From positions 1 to 64,000 of the forward strand of contig JAFXCP010000012.1 of the NCBI GenBank assembly GCA_017521405.1: a stretch of DNA of 64,000 bases, written 5' to 3'. Under the pieces are notes generated by a model. It saw only the letters and a list, made by a program, of their open reading frames with translations. It searched no databases and was not told the origin of the DNA. This document shows, one piece after another, positions 17,358 to 26,084 of this stretch; positions within the stretch are counted from its first letter, which is position 1, and each line of letters opens with the position of its first letter. This DNA is from Akkermansia sp. GTDB taxonomy: Bacteria; Verrucomicrobiota; Verrucomicrobiia; Verrucomicrobiales; Akkermansiaceae. A program made the translations under genes and the position numbers.

Positions 17358-18251
17358 TTGACTCAGGAACGCACAGAGAAACGCATACTGCGCTACATGA
17401 AAGCAAAGGGGAGTGCCACCCGCCCGGAGTTGGCGAGAGCATTAGGCATCAGCTTGGTACGGATAAACGCCTTAGTATCTCGATTAAGCCGGAAGGGAAT
17501 GCTCAAAGCAACCGGGGAAAAGCCCTCCCGAGGAGGGCGCCCGAGCCGGGTATACACCTACCAAGCGGGGTATGGAATGGTAGCTCATTTTCAGGCGGAG
17601 AGCGAGCCTCCCCATTTTTTAGCGGGGCGGCTGGAATGGCTGGATATGGAAGGGAGGCTGCTCGGGAAAGAAAGTGCGCGTTTTACCCTGCTGCACAAGG
17701 AAAGTCTGGATGCTTGGATAGAGAGGAAAAAAGACCTCCGGCTGCATGGCATATGTCTCACGCTACCGAGCGGAGGAGTGGAATGGGAGCAGGCACTGAA
17801 GGAACATTTGAGAGAACGGTACAAATGCCCGGTACAACACATTAGCACAGCAGCAGCCCTATGCCCAAGGAAGGAAAAAAGCCTCGCCCTGCATTTTCGG
17901 CAAGGGAAAAACCCACAGGGAGCCCATTACCAAGGAGGAAAGATTCTGGAATGCGGGGTGCTGCATCTTCTCCCCGCCCTTGTCCCCTGGGAGCGGGTGG
18001 ATTATGATGACCACACGCAGGTGGAGGAAATGGTGGCACTCTTGCTGCAATCTCTCACCTGCTGCATGGCTCCGGAACAAATTTACCTTTTCGGCGATTT
18101 TTGGACAGAGCGGCTTGAAAAGCGAATTCGTTACAACATAGGCATCAAACTGCAACGGCTAAGCGTGAAACCGAAACTGCATTTCCGGCATATGGACCGG
18201 CAAAGTGCTGACACCGCACTGCGGCGCGCCTGCATCGATTTCAGTTCTTAA
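17358..18251 (+). CDS. Winged-helix transcriptional regulator, ROK-repressor-like
   Basis: 297 residues. The N-terminal ~60 form a winged helix (RTEKRILRYMKAKGSATRPELA, then RPSRVY wing) as in NagC/Mlc-type ROK repressors. The rest keeps a ROK-like order of segments (LPALVPWERVDYDDHTQVEEM) but no clear ATP-binding or zinc-binding CXCGXXGCXE motif, so the sugar-kinase fold is probably degenerate. TTG at 17358 is preferred because the ATG at 17397 would delete helix 1; no good Shine-Dalgarno is seen. The gene's 3' end overlaps the convergent kinase gene by 11 nt. Confidence 0.6.
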   Translation: MTQERTEKRILRYMKAKGSATRPELARALGISLVRINALVSRLSRKGMLKATGEKPSRGGRPSRVYTYQAGYGMVAHFQAESEPPHFLAGRLEWLDMEGRLLGKESARFTLLHKESLDAWIERKKDLRLHGICLTLPSGGVEWEQALKEHLRERYKCPVQHISTAAALCPRKEKSLALHFRQGKNPQGAHYQGGKILECGVLHLLPALVPWERVDYDDHTQVEEMVALLLQSLTCCMAPEQIYLFGDFWTERLEKRIRYNIGIKLQRLSVKPKLHFRHMDRQSADTALRRACIDFSS

Positions 18252-20706
18252 GGGTTGATTCACCTGAGTGCTGCAGGTGGTTTCTTCTATTTCGGTGGAA
18301 GCGAGCTCTGCGTTCCCGCATCTCCCGCATGCGGTCCCGCAATTCCAGAAGGCGCTGCTCATCCATACTTTGCAGGAGCAGGCGAATTTCCGCTTCCTGC
18401 TGGGAGCGGTCTTGCTCTGCATGGGGATGCATAGCCACTAGGAGCGCCAATCGTTCTCGCATTTCCGGGGTAAAATCCGCTCGGCTGGTCAGCAAAGCCA
18501 GCACCCCCAATGTTTGCTCGTTTTCCAGAGCAGCATCCTCCTCGTACCCATACCGGGAAAGGGCCGAGGTGTAGCGATCCCGGGAAGCAATGTAGAGCAT
18601 TAAAAGCTCGGAATTTCCCGGGGAATCCGCCAAAAGCTCCCGGGCATAAGAGGCAGCTTGCCGGAACTGCTCCAAGGATTCGGAAGCATTCCGCCGGGAG
18701 CGAGCCCGCGGCGGCGCAAGAGACAGCTCCACATAAGCACGGCGGAACACGGCATCGTTAGGTTCCTCCCGGAGGTACTGCTCCACCAACTCCTGAGCAG
18801 AGCCTCCCTCCGGCAACAACATCCGGCGTACGGAGCCATACGGAACCCTCAGCAACATATCCACATACATATGCCTAGCCTGCCTGTGCGCGGGATTTTC
18901 CTCCAGCAGAGAACGCATCAATTTGGCCGCCTGTTCCAAAGATTGCCTGCGCTCCTGCTGTCCCGCTCGTTTCTTGGGGTGTTTCGGGGCGGGTAAACGA
19001 TGCTGCATCCATATATTCCCCTGCCCCAGCATGCGTAGTGCAAGCACACGCTCTAAGCGCAATTCAAACGGCTCCTGCTTATCCGCTCGGCTCATAAAGT
19101 CCAGAAGAAGCTCCTGCGCCCGCGTACGCTTAGAAGCATCGTCCTGCATAAGCAAAGCCATGGCCAAGCCATTTATCACCCGAGCAGCGTCCAAGGAATC
19201 CGCCTCCAGCAGCTCCAATGCGCGGGAGAAATACAATTCCGCCGTAACCGCATCCCCGGAGCGGAGAGCAATAGTAGCCAGAGTACGGCTGGCGGATGCC
19301 ATCTTATCGTCCCCCTCCTCCGCTTGGGCGGAGATGGCCTCATAATAAGGCATCAGCTCCTGCAACAGCCGCACATCCGCCTGCGTGGGTTGCCAGAGAG
19401 AATGCCCCTCCCCGTGGCGGTTAATCATACTATCAAAAATCCGGCGGAGGGAAGATTCTGCAATACGAGCATTATGCTCCGCTAAGAGCCTCTGCTCATT
19501 CTCGCTTACCAAAGAGCGATGCACTTTCACATAGCCTACACTAATGCTGGCCCACAGTAACAACACCAGCAATACAGCCGCATGGCTCCATAATGCCAAA
19601 GCCGGATGGCGCCGTACCCACATGCTATACCGCCGCAACTGCGAGGCAGGCCGGGCCTGCACGGGTATGCCCCTCAGGTAGCGGCGCAAATCCTCCGCCA
19701 TGGCGGCCATGGATACATAGCGCTCCTCCGGGGCATAGGAAATGCTCTTATTGATAATGGCTCCCAGCTCCCCTTCGTTTTTAAGCGGCGGCAAAGGATG
19801 GTGGCAAATACGATGGATGAGAGTACCCGGTTCCGACTCTCGGAAAGCGGGGCGATTCGTCAGCAGCTCATACAGCGTCACCCCAAGGCTATATTGGTCG
19901 CCCGCAAAAGAATTGATTCCCTGCATCAGGCGTTCCGGTGCCATATAACGGAGCGTACCATCGTGGCTCTGCGTCACCAGAGGAGCAGCCTCTCCGTTAT
20001 TCAGCACCGTAGCCAAACCAAAATCCCCTACGGAAAGCACTCCATCCCCCGATAAAAGGAGATTCCCGGGTTTCACATCCCTATGTAAAACACCGCAAGA
20101 ATGAGCATAAGCCAAGGCGTCCGCCGCCTGCAGGCCCACGCGGGCAATCGCTTCCTCCATCGGCAGACCCGGAAAAGCCTTGCGAATACAGGAGGGCGTC
20201 ACCCCTTGTCCATGGACAAGGCTCATCACATAATAGCGATAATCCCCCTCTTGCCCGGCTCCGAATACCTCCACAATATTCGTATGGCGCAAGCCGGCAA
20301 TCACGCGAGACTCATTTTCAAAAGCCTCACAATGGCGGCTATCCGCATTCCACGAAGGGGAAAGAATTTTAACAGCAACTTCCCGATGCAGAGACTCCTG
20401 CATAGCTCGGAAAACCGTTCCCATGCCGCCGGAGCCTATACGCTCCAGCAATCGATAGCCCCCCAAAAACTCCGGAAAAGCCGCAGTGGTGGCACTAGTC
20501 GGCCTCGTAGACTGTCCCAAGCCTTCCATAGCGACCAATGCAGGCAAAAGCTCCCGCAAATCAGCGCTGCAATCCTCGTGCAGTGCAGCAAAATCCTCCA
20601 CGGACACAGATTCCCCCCGGCGAAGCATGTCCAGAAAAAGCTCGGCGAGCTCGGCCACCTTCTCCTCCGAATCGGCAGGCGGATGTTTTTCCGCGGAATC
20701 AGGCAT
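18241..20706 (-). CDS. Transmembrane Ser/Thr protein kinase with C-terminal helical repeats
   Basis: 821 residues. Residues ~1-80 are the acidic leader common to PVC kinases (RGESVSVEDFAALHEDC...LRELLPAL). The kinase domain (~85-350) has GSGGMGTV, VAVKIL with the ATP lysine, HRDVKPGNLLL, GDFGLA and GTLRYMAPERL, so all catalytic residues are present. One membrane span near 380-400 (AAVLLVLLLWASISVGYV) is followed by ~420 residues of TPR-like helices, probably periplasmic. The ATG at 20706 overlaps the sigma-factor stop by 8 nt, so the two are coupled. Confidence 0.9.
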   Translation of the reverse strand: MPDSAEKHPPADSEEKVAELAELFLDMLRRGESVSVEDFAALHEDCSADLRELLPALVAMEGLGQSTRPTSATTAAFPEFLGGYRLLERIGSGGMGTVFRAMQESLHREVAVKILSPSWNADSRHCEAFENESRVIAGLRHTNIVEVFGAGQEGDYRYYVMSLVHGQGVTPSCIRKAFPGLPMEEAIARVGLQAADALAYAHSCGVLHRDVKPGNLLLSGDGVLSVGDFGLATVLNNGEAAPLVTQSHDGTLRYMAPERLMQGINSFAGDQYSLGVTLYELLTNRPAFRESEPGTLIHRICHHPLPPLKNEGELGAIINKSISYAPEERYVSMAAMAEDLRRYLRGIPVQARPASQLRRYSMWVRRHPALALWSHAAVLLVLLLWASISVGYVKVHRSLVSENEQRLLAEHNARIAESSLRRIFDSMINRHGEGHSLWQPTQADVRLLQELMPYYEAISAQAEEGDDKMASASRTLATIALRSGDAVTAELYFSRALELLEADSLDAARVINGLAMALLMQDDASKRTRAQELLLDFMSRADKQEPFELRLERVLALRMLGQGNIWMQHRLPAPKHPKKRAGQQERRQSLEQAAKLMRSLLEENPAHRQARHMYVDMLLRVPYGSVRRMLLPEGGSAQELVEQYLREEPNDAVFRRAYVELSLAPPRARSRRNASESLEQFRQAASYARELLADSPGNSELLMLYIASRDRYTSALSRYGYEEDAALENEQTLGVLALLTSRADFTPEMRERLALLVAMHPHAEQDRSQQEAEIRLLLQSMDEQRLLELRDRMREMRERRARFHRNRRNHLQHSGESTLKN

Positions 20707-21277
20707 AGGGATTCTCAAGGCAAACCAACTCCTGAAAGCGTTTCAAGGCACGCACATAGCGAATACTTGCAGCCTTGGGTTCAATTCCGAGTACAGCCGC
20801 ACATTCCGCATTGCTCAACTCCTCAAAATGGCGTAACTCCAGAATTTCCCTATCACGCGCACTCAATGCTGCCAGCACACGCCGAGCCATAGCTTGGCGT
20901 TCCAATTTTTCCAAATGCGTACGAGGACTGGAAATAGTATCCGCAAAATGAGCCCAGGCGTCCACTTCTGCACCGGCCTCCGGGCTGCACTCCTTCATAG
21001 CATCCCGCATACCGGCACCCAAGTGGCGGCGTTCCATATCCGCCAAAGTCTGTAAAGCCACCCGGCGGAATTTCACATAAAGAGGCACCTCCGGCTCTGC
21101 CCGGAGAAAAGCCATGCGCTTACCGCAAGCCAAATACGTTTCCTGCAACAAATCCTCCGCACTCAAGCGGCGTTGCAAAACGGAAGGCATCTTATAGCTC
21201 AGCAGCTGCAGCAGGCGTTCCCGGTGGGGAAGCCACGCCTCTGCCAGCCACAGGTTTTCCGGGGGGTACTGTTCCAT
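20699..21277 (-). CDS. ECF-type RNA polymerase sigma factor partnered with a kinase
   Basis: 192 residues with region 2 (RRLSAEDLLQETYLACGK) and region 4 (LSARDREILELRHFEELSNAECAAVLG). No anti-sigma gene is beside it; the overlapping gene is a membrane Ser/Thr kinase, an arrangement known for ECF groups of Planctomycetes and relatives in which phosphorylation or direct binding controls sigma activity. An aggag site 8 nt before the ATG supports the start. It lies 60 nt downstream of gpsA and may be read from the plsY operon. Confidence 0.88.
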   Translation of the reverse strand: MEQYPPENLWLAEAWLPHRERLLQLLSYKMPSVLQRRLSAEDLLQETYLACGKRMAFLRAEPEVPLYVKFRRVALQTLADMERRHLGAGMRDAMKECSPEAGAEVDAWAHFADTISSPRTHLEKLERQAMARRVLAALSARDREILELRHFEELSNAECAAVLGIEPKAASIRYVRALKRFQELVCLENPYA

Positions 21278-21337
21278 GGTCTATCTCTCCTGCACATGAA
21301 GAACGTAACCGGAGGAACAAAATCTACCCGGGAAACA

Positions 21338-22351
21338 TCAAACACTAACATTTTCTTCGCGCAAATCGCGCTGCATCAGCTCTTGCAAAGCCTGCTTAGC
21401 CGGCTTACCATTGTAGAGGATTTCGTACATGGCATCCGTAATAGGAGTGCGTACGCCTAAGCGACGTGCAAGCTGGTACGTAGAAAGCGTATTGGGAATT
21501 CCCTCCACCACTTGGCCAATGCGCTTCTGGCACTCATCCATCGGCACTCCGGCAGCAATCATGCGCCCGGCCGTCAGGTTCCGGCTATGCTCGGAATAGC
21601 AGGTTACCACCAAATCCCCCATGCCGGAAAGCCCCATGAATGTATCCATGCGCCCTCCGCGAGCCATACCAATGCGGGTCATCTCTCCCAAGCCGCGAGT
21701 AGCCAAGGCTGCCCGGGCATTATCTCCCAGCCCCATACCTGCACAAATGCCGCTTGCCAGAGCAAAAACATTCTTAACGGCACCACCCAATTGCATGCTC
21801 ACCACATCCGTAGTCGTGTAAATACGCAGGAAATCCGTGCTCATGTACTTCTGCACAGCTGTGGCAATCTCAATATCCTCGAATCCGATCAACGTCAGGC
21901 TGGGAAGTCCCAGTACGATGTCTTCCGCATGATTCGGACCGGAGAGCGCCCCCACAGGATAAGGCACCACACTGGCAAGAATCTCGCTCATTAACAGGTT
22001 TGTGTCCTTCTCGATACCCTTGGTGCAGCTCAGAATCACCGCATCCGGAGACAAACCTACCATGGCCAAATTCTGAGCCACATTGCGAAGCACCACACTG
22101 GGCACCACCACGATAACGAGATCGGAACCGGCCACATCCGCCCAATCACTCGTCACCTTCACATGCGGCGGAAGCGGTTTAGCCCCCTCAATGGCCACAA
22201 GACTGTGGCGCGTTTCGCGAATGGTAGCCGCCTCGGATTCAAGATAAGTCCAAAGCACCACCTCGTTGCCATTCTGAGCGGCGGTAAAGGCAAGAGCCGT
22301 ACCCCATGCACCCGCACCAATCACAGCAGTTTTCTTAAACGAACGTTCCAT
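21338..22351 (-). CDS. gpsA: Glycerol-3-phosphate dehydrogenase [NAD(P)+]
   Basis: 337 residues. The N-terminal Rossmann motif GAGAWGTALA, GPNHAEDIVLGLPSL and the VKNVFALASGICAGMGLGDNARAAL segment containing the catalytic Lys identify GpsA. It makes sn-glycerol-3-phosphate from dihydroxyacetone phosphate for phospholipids. It is 17 nt downstream of plsY, the acyltransferase that uses its product, forming a clear lipid operon. Confidence 0.97.
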   Translation of the reverse strand: MERSFKKTAVIGAGAWGTALAFTAAQNGNEVVLWTYLESEAATIRETRHSLVAIEGAKPLPPHVKVTSDWADVAGSDLVIVVVPSVVLRNVAQNLAMVGLSPDAVILSCTKGIEKDTNLLMSEILASVVPYPVGALSGPNHAEDIVLGLPSLTLIGFEDIEIATAVQKYMSTDFLRIYTTTDVVSMQLGGAVKNVFALASGICAGMGLGDNARAALATRGLGEMTRIGMARGGRMDTFMGLSGMGDLVVTCYSEHSRNLTAGRMIAAGVPMDECQKRIGQVVEGIPNTLSTYQLARRLGVRTPITDAMYEILYNGKPAKQALQELMQRDLREENVSV

Positions 22352-22368
22352 AATATGAGAGAGAAAAA

Positions 22369-23013
22369 TTATTTTTTAGAAAAAGCCTTAGGTTCCGTGC
22401 CCCGGTATAGGCGAACTATGTTCGCACGGTGCAAATAGACCACCAGCACAAAAATGATGAACAGAACCAGCAGGAGCAAATAATCCGCACGGGAAAAAGC
22501 ACCATCCGCTACACCGTACTCATACCCGGCGGCAAGCAGCATCGCCACACCGGCCAGCATGCTGGAAAGTGAAACATAGCGCGTGCATATCATGCTCAGA
22601 ATCCATGCCGACAAGGCAGATACCCCGATAATGGGGGAAAGCGCTATCAGGCAGCCGCCGGTGGTAGCCACCCCTTTACCTCCCTTAAACCCAAGAAAAC
22701 AGGTATATGTGTGCCCCAGAATCAACGCAAAAAACACCCCCAGCATCCATCCCATTTGCTCCGGATTAAAAATGGTGGCATCGCCTCCCAGCTGGTTTTT
22801 CACATAAAGCAAGGGCAGGAACCCTTTGAGAAAATCCATCGCAAAAACGGGAATCCCCCATTTCTTGCCTAAAACGCGCACCGCATTCGTGGCACCGATG
22901 TTTCCGGAGCCATGTTCCCGCAAGTCAATACCATTGAGGCGCCCGGCTATATAGCCAAACGGCACAGAACCAATCAGGTAAGCGGCTGCAATATACAAAA
23001 GATGCTCTACCAT
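22369..23013 (-). CDS. plsY: Acyl-phosphate:glycerol-3-phosphate acyltransferase
   Basis: 214 residues, five to seven membrane spans. The three PlsY motifs are visible: GSVPFGYIAGRL, GSGNIGATNAVRVLG, and GFKGGKGVAT. It transfers the first acyl group to glycerol-3-phosphate. The ATG at 23013 is chosen since the -10 box lies just upstream; the longer frame to 23082 would contain the promoter. Confidence 0.96.
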   Translation of the reverse strand: MVEHLLYIAAAYLIGSVPFGYIAGRLNGIDLREHGSGNIGATNAVRVLGKKWGIPVFAMDFLKGFLPLLYVKNQLGGDATIFNPEQMGWMLGVFFALILGHTYTCFLGFKGGKGVATTGGCLIALSPIIGVSALSAWILSMICTRYVSLSSMLAGVAMLLAAGYEYGVADGAFSRADYLLLLVLFIIFVLVVYLHRANIVRLYRGTEPKAFSKK

Positions 23014-23021
23014 GTGCGTCC

Positions 23022-23050
23022 AGTATACTCTCTTTCTCGGATGTTGGCAA
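23022..23050 (-). promoter_or_regulatory. Promoter of plsY-gpsA
   Basis: Minus strand TTGCCA (23050-23045), 17-bp spacer, TATACT (23027-23022), 8 nt to the ATG at 23013. Confidence 0.7.
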
Positions 23051-23078
23051 CAGATTTCTGTGGCCTTCCGGCCATAAT

Positions 23079-23402
23079 TCAATTAAGATTCTGCACCAGT
23101 AGTTCCGCCGCCAGTCGCACACACTGCTGGCAAGGCACGCGGTTTTCCCCCTTGAGCTGGCGGCAAGTAGTCGCCCCATGGGTAGCACAAAACGACTCGG
23201 CCAGCACAGTAGACAATTGCGGAGCCACTTGCTGTGCACCATACAAAGCTCCGCAAGTGCCCTCCGGGGCGCGTCCTCCGCCGCACGCCGCCATTGCTTC
23301 CACCAAATCATCCCGCCCGAAAGCTGCACAAATCGTCTGGGCACAATTATACATGTACGGAGGCTGCCGGAAGGTAGCCAATGCTTGTTCGACTCGTTCC
23401 AT
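23079..23402 (-). CDS. Small Cys-rich protein of the C_GCAxxG_C_C type
   Basis: 107 residues with nine cysteines in an order like the C_GCAxxG_C_C family of putative redox-active proteins: NCAQTICAAF, AACGGGRAPEGTCGAL, FCATHGATTCRQL and PCQQCVRLA. The family has no settled function; Fe-S or other metal binding is suspected. No signal peptide, so cytoplasmic. It has its own promoter, back-to-back with that of the metallophosphoesterase. Confidence 0.78.
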   Translation of the reverse strand: MERVEQALATFRQPPYMYNCAQTICAAFGRDDLVEAMAACGGGRAPEGTCGALYGAQQVAPQLSTVLAESFCATHGATTCRQLKGENRVPCQQCVRLAAELLVQNLN

Positions 23403-23411
23403 AACAGCATC

Positions 23412-23473
23412 ATGCTAGCACAGAATATAATCCGTGTCAAGGACTTGACAGGACAGAAACAAAGCATTAGACT
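23412..23473. promoter_or_regulatory. Back-to-back divergent promoters with a palindromic -35 core
   Basis: Minus strand: TTGACA (23440-23435), 17-bp spacer, TAGCAT (23417-23412), 9 nt to the ATG at 23402. Plus strand: TTGACA (23445-23450), 17-bp spacer, TAGACT (23468-23473), 16 nt to the ATG at 23490. The two -35 boxes form a perfect inverted repeat, TGTCAAG-GA-CTTGACA, at 23435-23450. Confidence 0.75.
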
Positions 23474-23489
23474 CCGTTCCGCGACAACC

Positions 23490-24638
23490 ATGCTCACCAT
23501 CCTCACTCTTTTCTGCCTTTTTCTGAGCAGCTATGTATATCTGCGGGCTGTGCTTCCCCTACCATGCAGCAAGGGCATTAAAGTATTGCTGGGCATTCTT
23601 CTTGTAATCATCGCCTTTAAGTTTCATCTTTTGTATTTGTGGGAGGGGAAAAGCCTATTTTCACCGAACTTACCGAGTTGGGTTGTACTACCGGGCGTAT
23701 GGCTGCACACCGGTTTGATATTCTACTGCTTCTGCCTGCTTCTGCTGGATATCTTTTATATTCTTATCCGGCTACCGGCATGGGCATGCAAGAGAAAGAT
23801 GACATTTCCGAGCGGCCGTATTCGGAACCTAGTAAACCTTGCGCTTCTCGTCTTTCTTTTGGGAAGCGTGGGATATGGCGTGTACCGGGCCGTACAGCTT
23901 CCGGAAGTGCGCTATATGGACATCTCCCTGCCCAAACTCCCAGCCCGGAACAAGCCCCTTCGTCTTGCCGTACTGAGCGATTTGCATGCGGACAGCACAA
24001 AATCCGCTGCTTTTTTCCGGGAAATCGTACAGCGAACCAACGCCCTCAAGCCGGATCTCATCCTCATCTGCGGCGATTTTGTGGACGGTGGAGTGGAGCG
24101 TCTGGCTCCGGTGCTGGCACCACTGGCACACCTGCAATCCGGCTATGGCACCTATGCCGTGGCCGGGAATCACGATTACTTCTCCGGCTATGGGGATTGG
24201 AAAGCCTACCTGCAAGGAATAGGCATTCGCTTTCTGGATAATGAACACATCCTCACCTGCGGAGGGCAACTGGTTCTTGCCGGTGTAACAGACCCGGCCG
24301 CCCGGAGAGCGGGCTACACTCTGCCAAGTGCCGTGCGAGCTTTGGAAAACGCTCCGGAACATTTGCCCCGCATCCTCCTTGCCCACCAGCCCAAGCTCTT
24401 CCCCTACGCCGTTCTCTGCGGAGTGGACCTGCAAATCTCCGGGCACACGCACGGCGGCATGGCTCCGGGGCTGCGCCAGCTTGTGGCGCTCTTTAACGGC
24501 GGCTACGTTTCCGGATTATACCAACACGGAGATGCACGGCTCTACGTTTCCAACGGCACAAGCCTTTGGACAGGTATGGCCATAAGACTGAACACCCCGG
24601 CAGAAATCACCCTCATTACCCTGCGGGGTGAAAGCTAA
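23490..24638 (+). CDS. Membrane-anchored metallophosphoesterase (YkuE/YaeI-like)
   Basis: 382 residues. About four hydrophobic spans occupy residues 1-135. The calcineurin-like domain follows with DLHAD (Asp164, His166), GDFVDGG, GNHDYF and SGHTHGG, so the full two-metal site is present. Relatives with this architecture include YkuE and the lipid A precursor enzyme-like YaeI group, which act at the membrane on phospho-substrates; the substrate here is unknown. The ATG at 23490 is fixed by the promoter at 23445-23473. Confidence 0.88.
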   Translation: MLTILTLFCLFLSSYVYLRAVLPLPCSKGIKVLLGILLVIIAFKFHLLYLWEGKSLFSPNLPSWVVLPGVWLHTGLIFYCFCLLLLDIFYILIRLPAWACKRKMTFPSGRIRNLVNLALLVFLLGSVGYGVYRAVQLPEVRYMDISLPKLPARNKPLRLAVLSDLHADSTKSAAFFREIVQRTNALKPDLILICGDFVDGGVERLAPVLAPLAHLQSGYGTYAVAGNHDYFSGYGDWKAYLQGIGIRFLDNEHILTCGGQLVLAGVTDPAARRAGYTLPSAVRALENAPEHLPRILLAHQPKLFPYAVLCGVDLQISGHTHGGMAPGLRQLVALFNGGYVSGLYQHGDARLYVSNGTSLWTGMAIRLNTPAEITLITLRGES

Positions 24639-24675
24639 ACCGGGTTCTGCTGTCAGCATTTTGCTCGGATTGCGC

Positions 24676-24704
24676 TTGAAAAAAAACGGCATTGGGTGTA
24701 TAAG
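24676..24704 (+). promoter_or_regulatory. Promoter of gltX operon, leaderless
   Basis: TTGAAA (24676-24681), 17-bp spacer, TATAAG (24699-24704), 6 nt to the ATG at 24711. The predicted +1 is the A of the ATG. Confidence 0.72.
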
Positions 24705-24710
24705 GCGCGC

Positions 24711-26066
24711 ATGTCTACGCCTGTACGCACACGCTTTGCCCCCTCCCCCACCGGTTACCTGCACATCGGGGGAGCCCGCACCGCTCTGTTTAACTACCTC
24801 TTTACCCGTAAAATGGGGGGTACCTTTGTCCTCCGCATAGAGGATACGGACCAGGAGCGCCATGTGGAAGACGCCATGAAGGCCATCTTTACCGGCATGA
24901 GCTGGCTGGGGCTGGACTGGGACGAAGGCGAGGGCAAAGGCGGCAATTATGCCCCATACTTCCAAAGCCAGCGCAAGGATATATACGACCGCTACTTCCA
25001 AAAGCTCGTAGACATGGGCCGCGTGTACGAGTGCCCGGCGCCCAACAAACGCGATAAAAACGGCGATGAAATCCCCGGCACAAGCGAAGGCACCGTGTGG
25101 CGCTTCCGCTTCAAGCGTGAGGGAGTCATGACCTTGCATGACATGGTTTGCGGCGATATTTCCGTGGATTACAACAACGTGGACAACACGCCGGACATGG
25201 TAGTTAAACGCACGGATGGTTCCTATATCTTCCATCTGGTAAACGTGGTGGATGACATCGAGATGAAAATCACCCACGTCATCCGCGGAGAGGACCACAT
25301 CATGAACACCTTTAAGCACTTGCAGCTTTTCGATGCCTTTGGAGTGGAACCTCCGGTGTATGCCCACATCCCGCTCATCCAAAACCCGGATGGTTCCAAG
25401 ATGAGCAAACGTGATGTAGGTGCCCAGCTGGGCAACTACCCGGAGGAGGGCTTCCTGCCGGACGCCGTGGTCAACTTTATCGCCTTGCTGGGCTGGAGTC
25501 CCAAGAGTGATGAGGAGGTTTTCTCCAAGGAAGAACTCATCCGGCTTTTCTCGCTGGAAAACGTAAACCGCGCCGCCGCCAAGTTCGACATCACCAAATG
25601 CAAGTGGATGAACCAGCAGCACATTATGCGCCTGGCTCCGGAAAAGTTTGTGGAGCTTTCCCTGCCTTTCTGTCTGCAAGCCGGGTTGGAGGATACAGCC
25701 CAGCTGCGGGCTCTCATCCCGGCCGTCCAAACTAAGGTGCAACTGCTCAGTGAAGTTCCGGCATGGGTAAAGTGGCTGCAAGTTCTGGAATACGAGGAGG
25801 AATCCATGGCCAAGCTGCAGGAAAATGCCGGGGAAATGCTCAAACTCTTTGCCGCAGCCGCACGCGAGCTGCCGGAATGGAACGGCGAAGCTGCCATGCA
25901 GCTGGTAAAACCCATGACCAAAGCACACGGAGTCAAGGTGGGAGCCATGATGTTCCCCCTGCGTATGGCGCTGACCGGCTGCCACGCGGGGCCCGGTATC
26001 GATGTGGTCATGCAGACGCTCGGCCGCGAGGAAGTGCTGCGCCGCATTGAGATATTCCCCTGCTGA
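24711..26066 (+). CDS. gltX: Glutamyl-tRNA synthetase
   Basis: 451 residues. The class I signatures are PSPTGYLHIGGAR (HIGH-type) near residues 11-23 and SKMSKRD (KMSKS-type). The catalytic domain and a helical anticodon-binding domain are both present. It charges tRNA-Glu, and in many bacteria tRNA-Gln too. The GTG at 24696 lies inside the -10 spacer region, so the ATG at 24711 is the start. queA follows after 18 nt. Confidence 0.96.
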   Translation: MSTPVRTRFAPSPTGYLHIGGARTALFNYLFTRKMGGTFVLRIEDTDQERHVEDAMKAIFTGMSWLGLDWDEGEGKGGNYAPYFQSQRKDIYDRYFQKLVDMGRVYECPAPNKRDKNGDEIPGTSEGTVWRFRFKREGVMTLHDMVCGDISVDYNNVDNTPDMVVKRTDGSYIFHLVNVVDDIEMKITHVIRGEDHIMNTFKHLQLFDAFGVEPPVYAHIPLIQNPDGSKMSKRDVGAQLGNYPEEGFLPDAVVNFIALLGWSPKSDEEVFSKEELIRLFSLENVNRAAAKFDITKCKWMNQQHIMRLAPEKFVELSLPFCLQAGLEDTAQLRALIPAVQTKVQLLSEVPAWVKWLQVLEYEEESMAKLQENAGEMLKLFAAAARELPEWNGEAAMQLVKPMTKAHGVKVGAMMFPLRMALTGCHAGPGIDVVMQTLGREEVLRRIEIFPC

Positions 26067-26084
26067 TTCTGCTGCTCCGCCACC

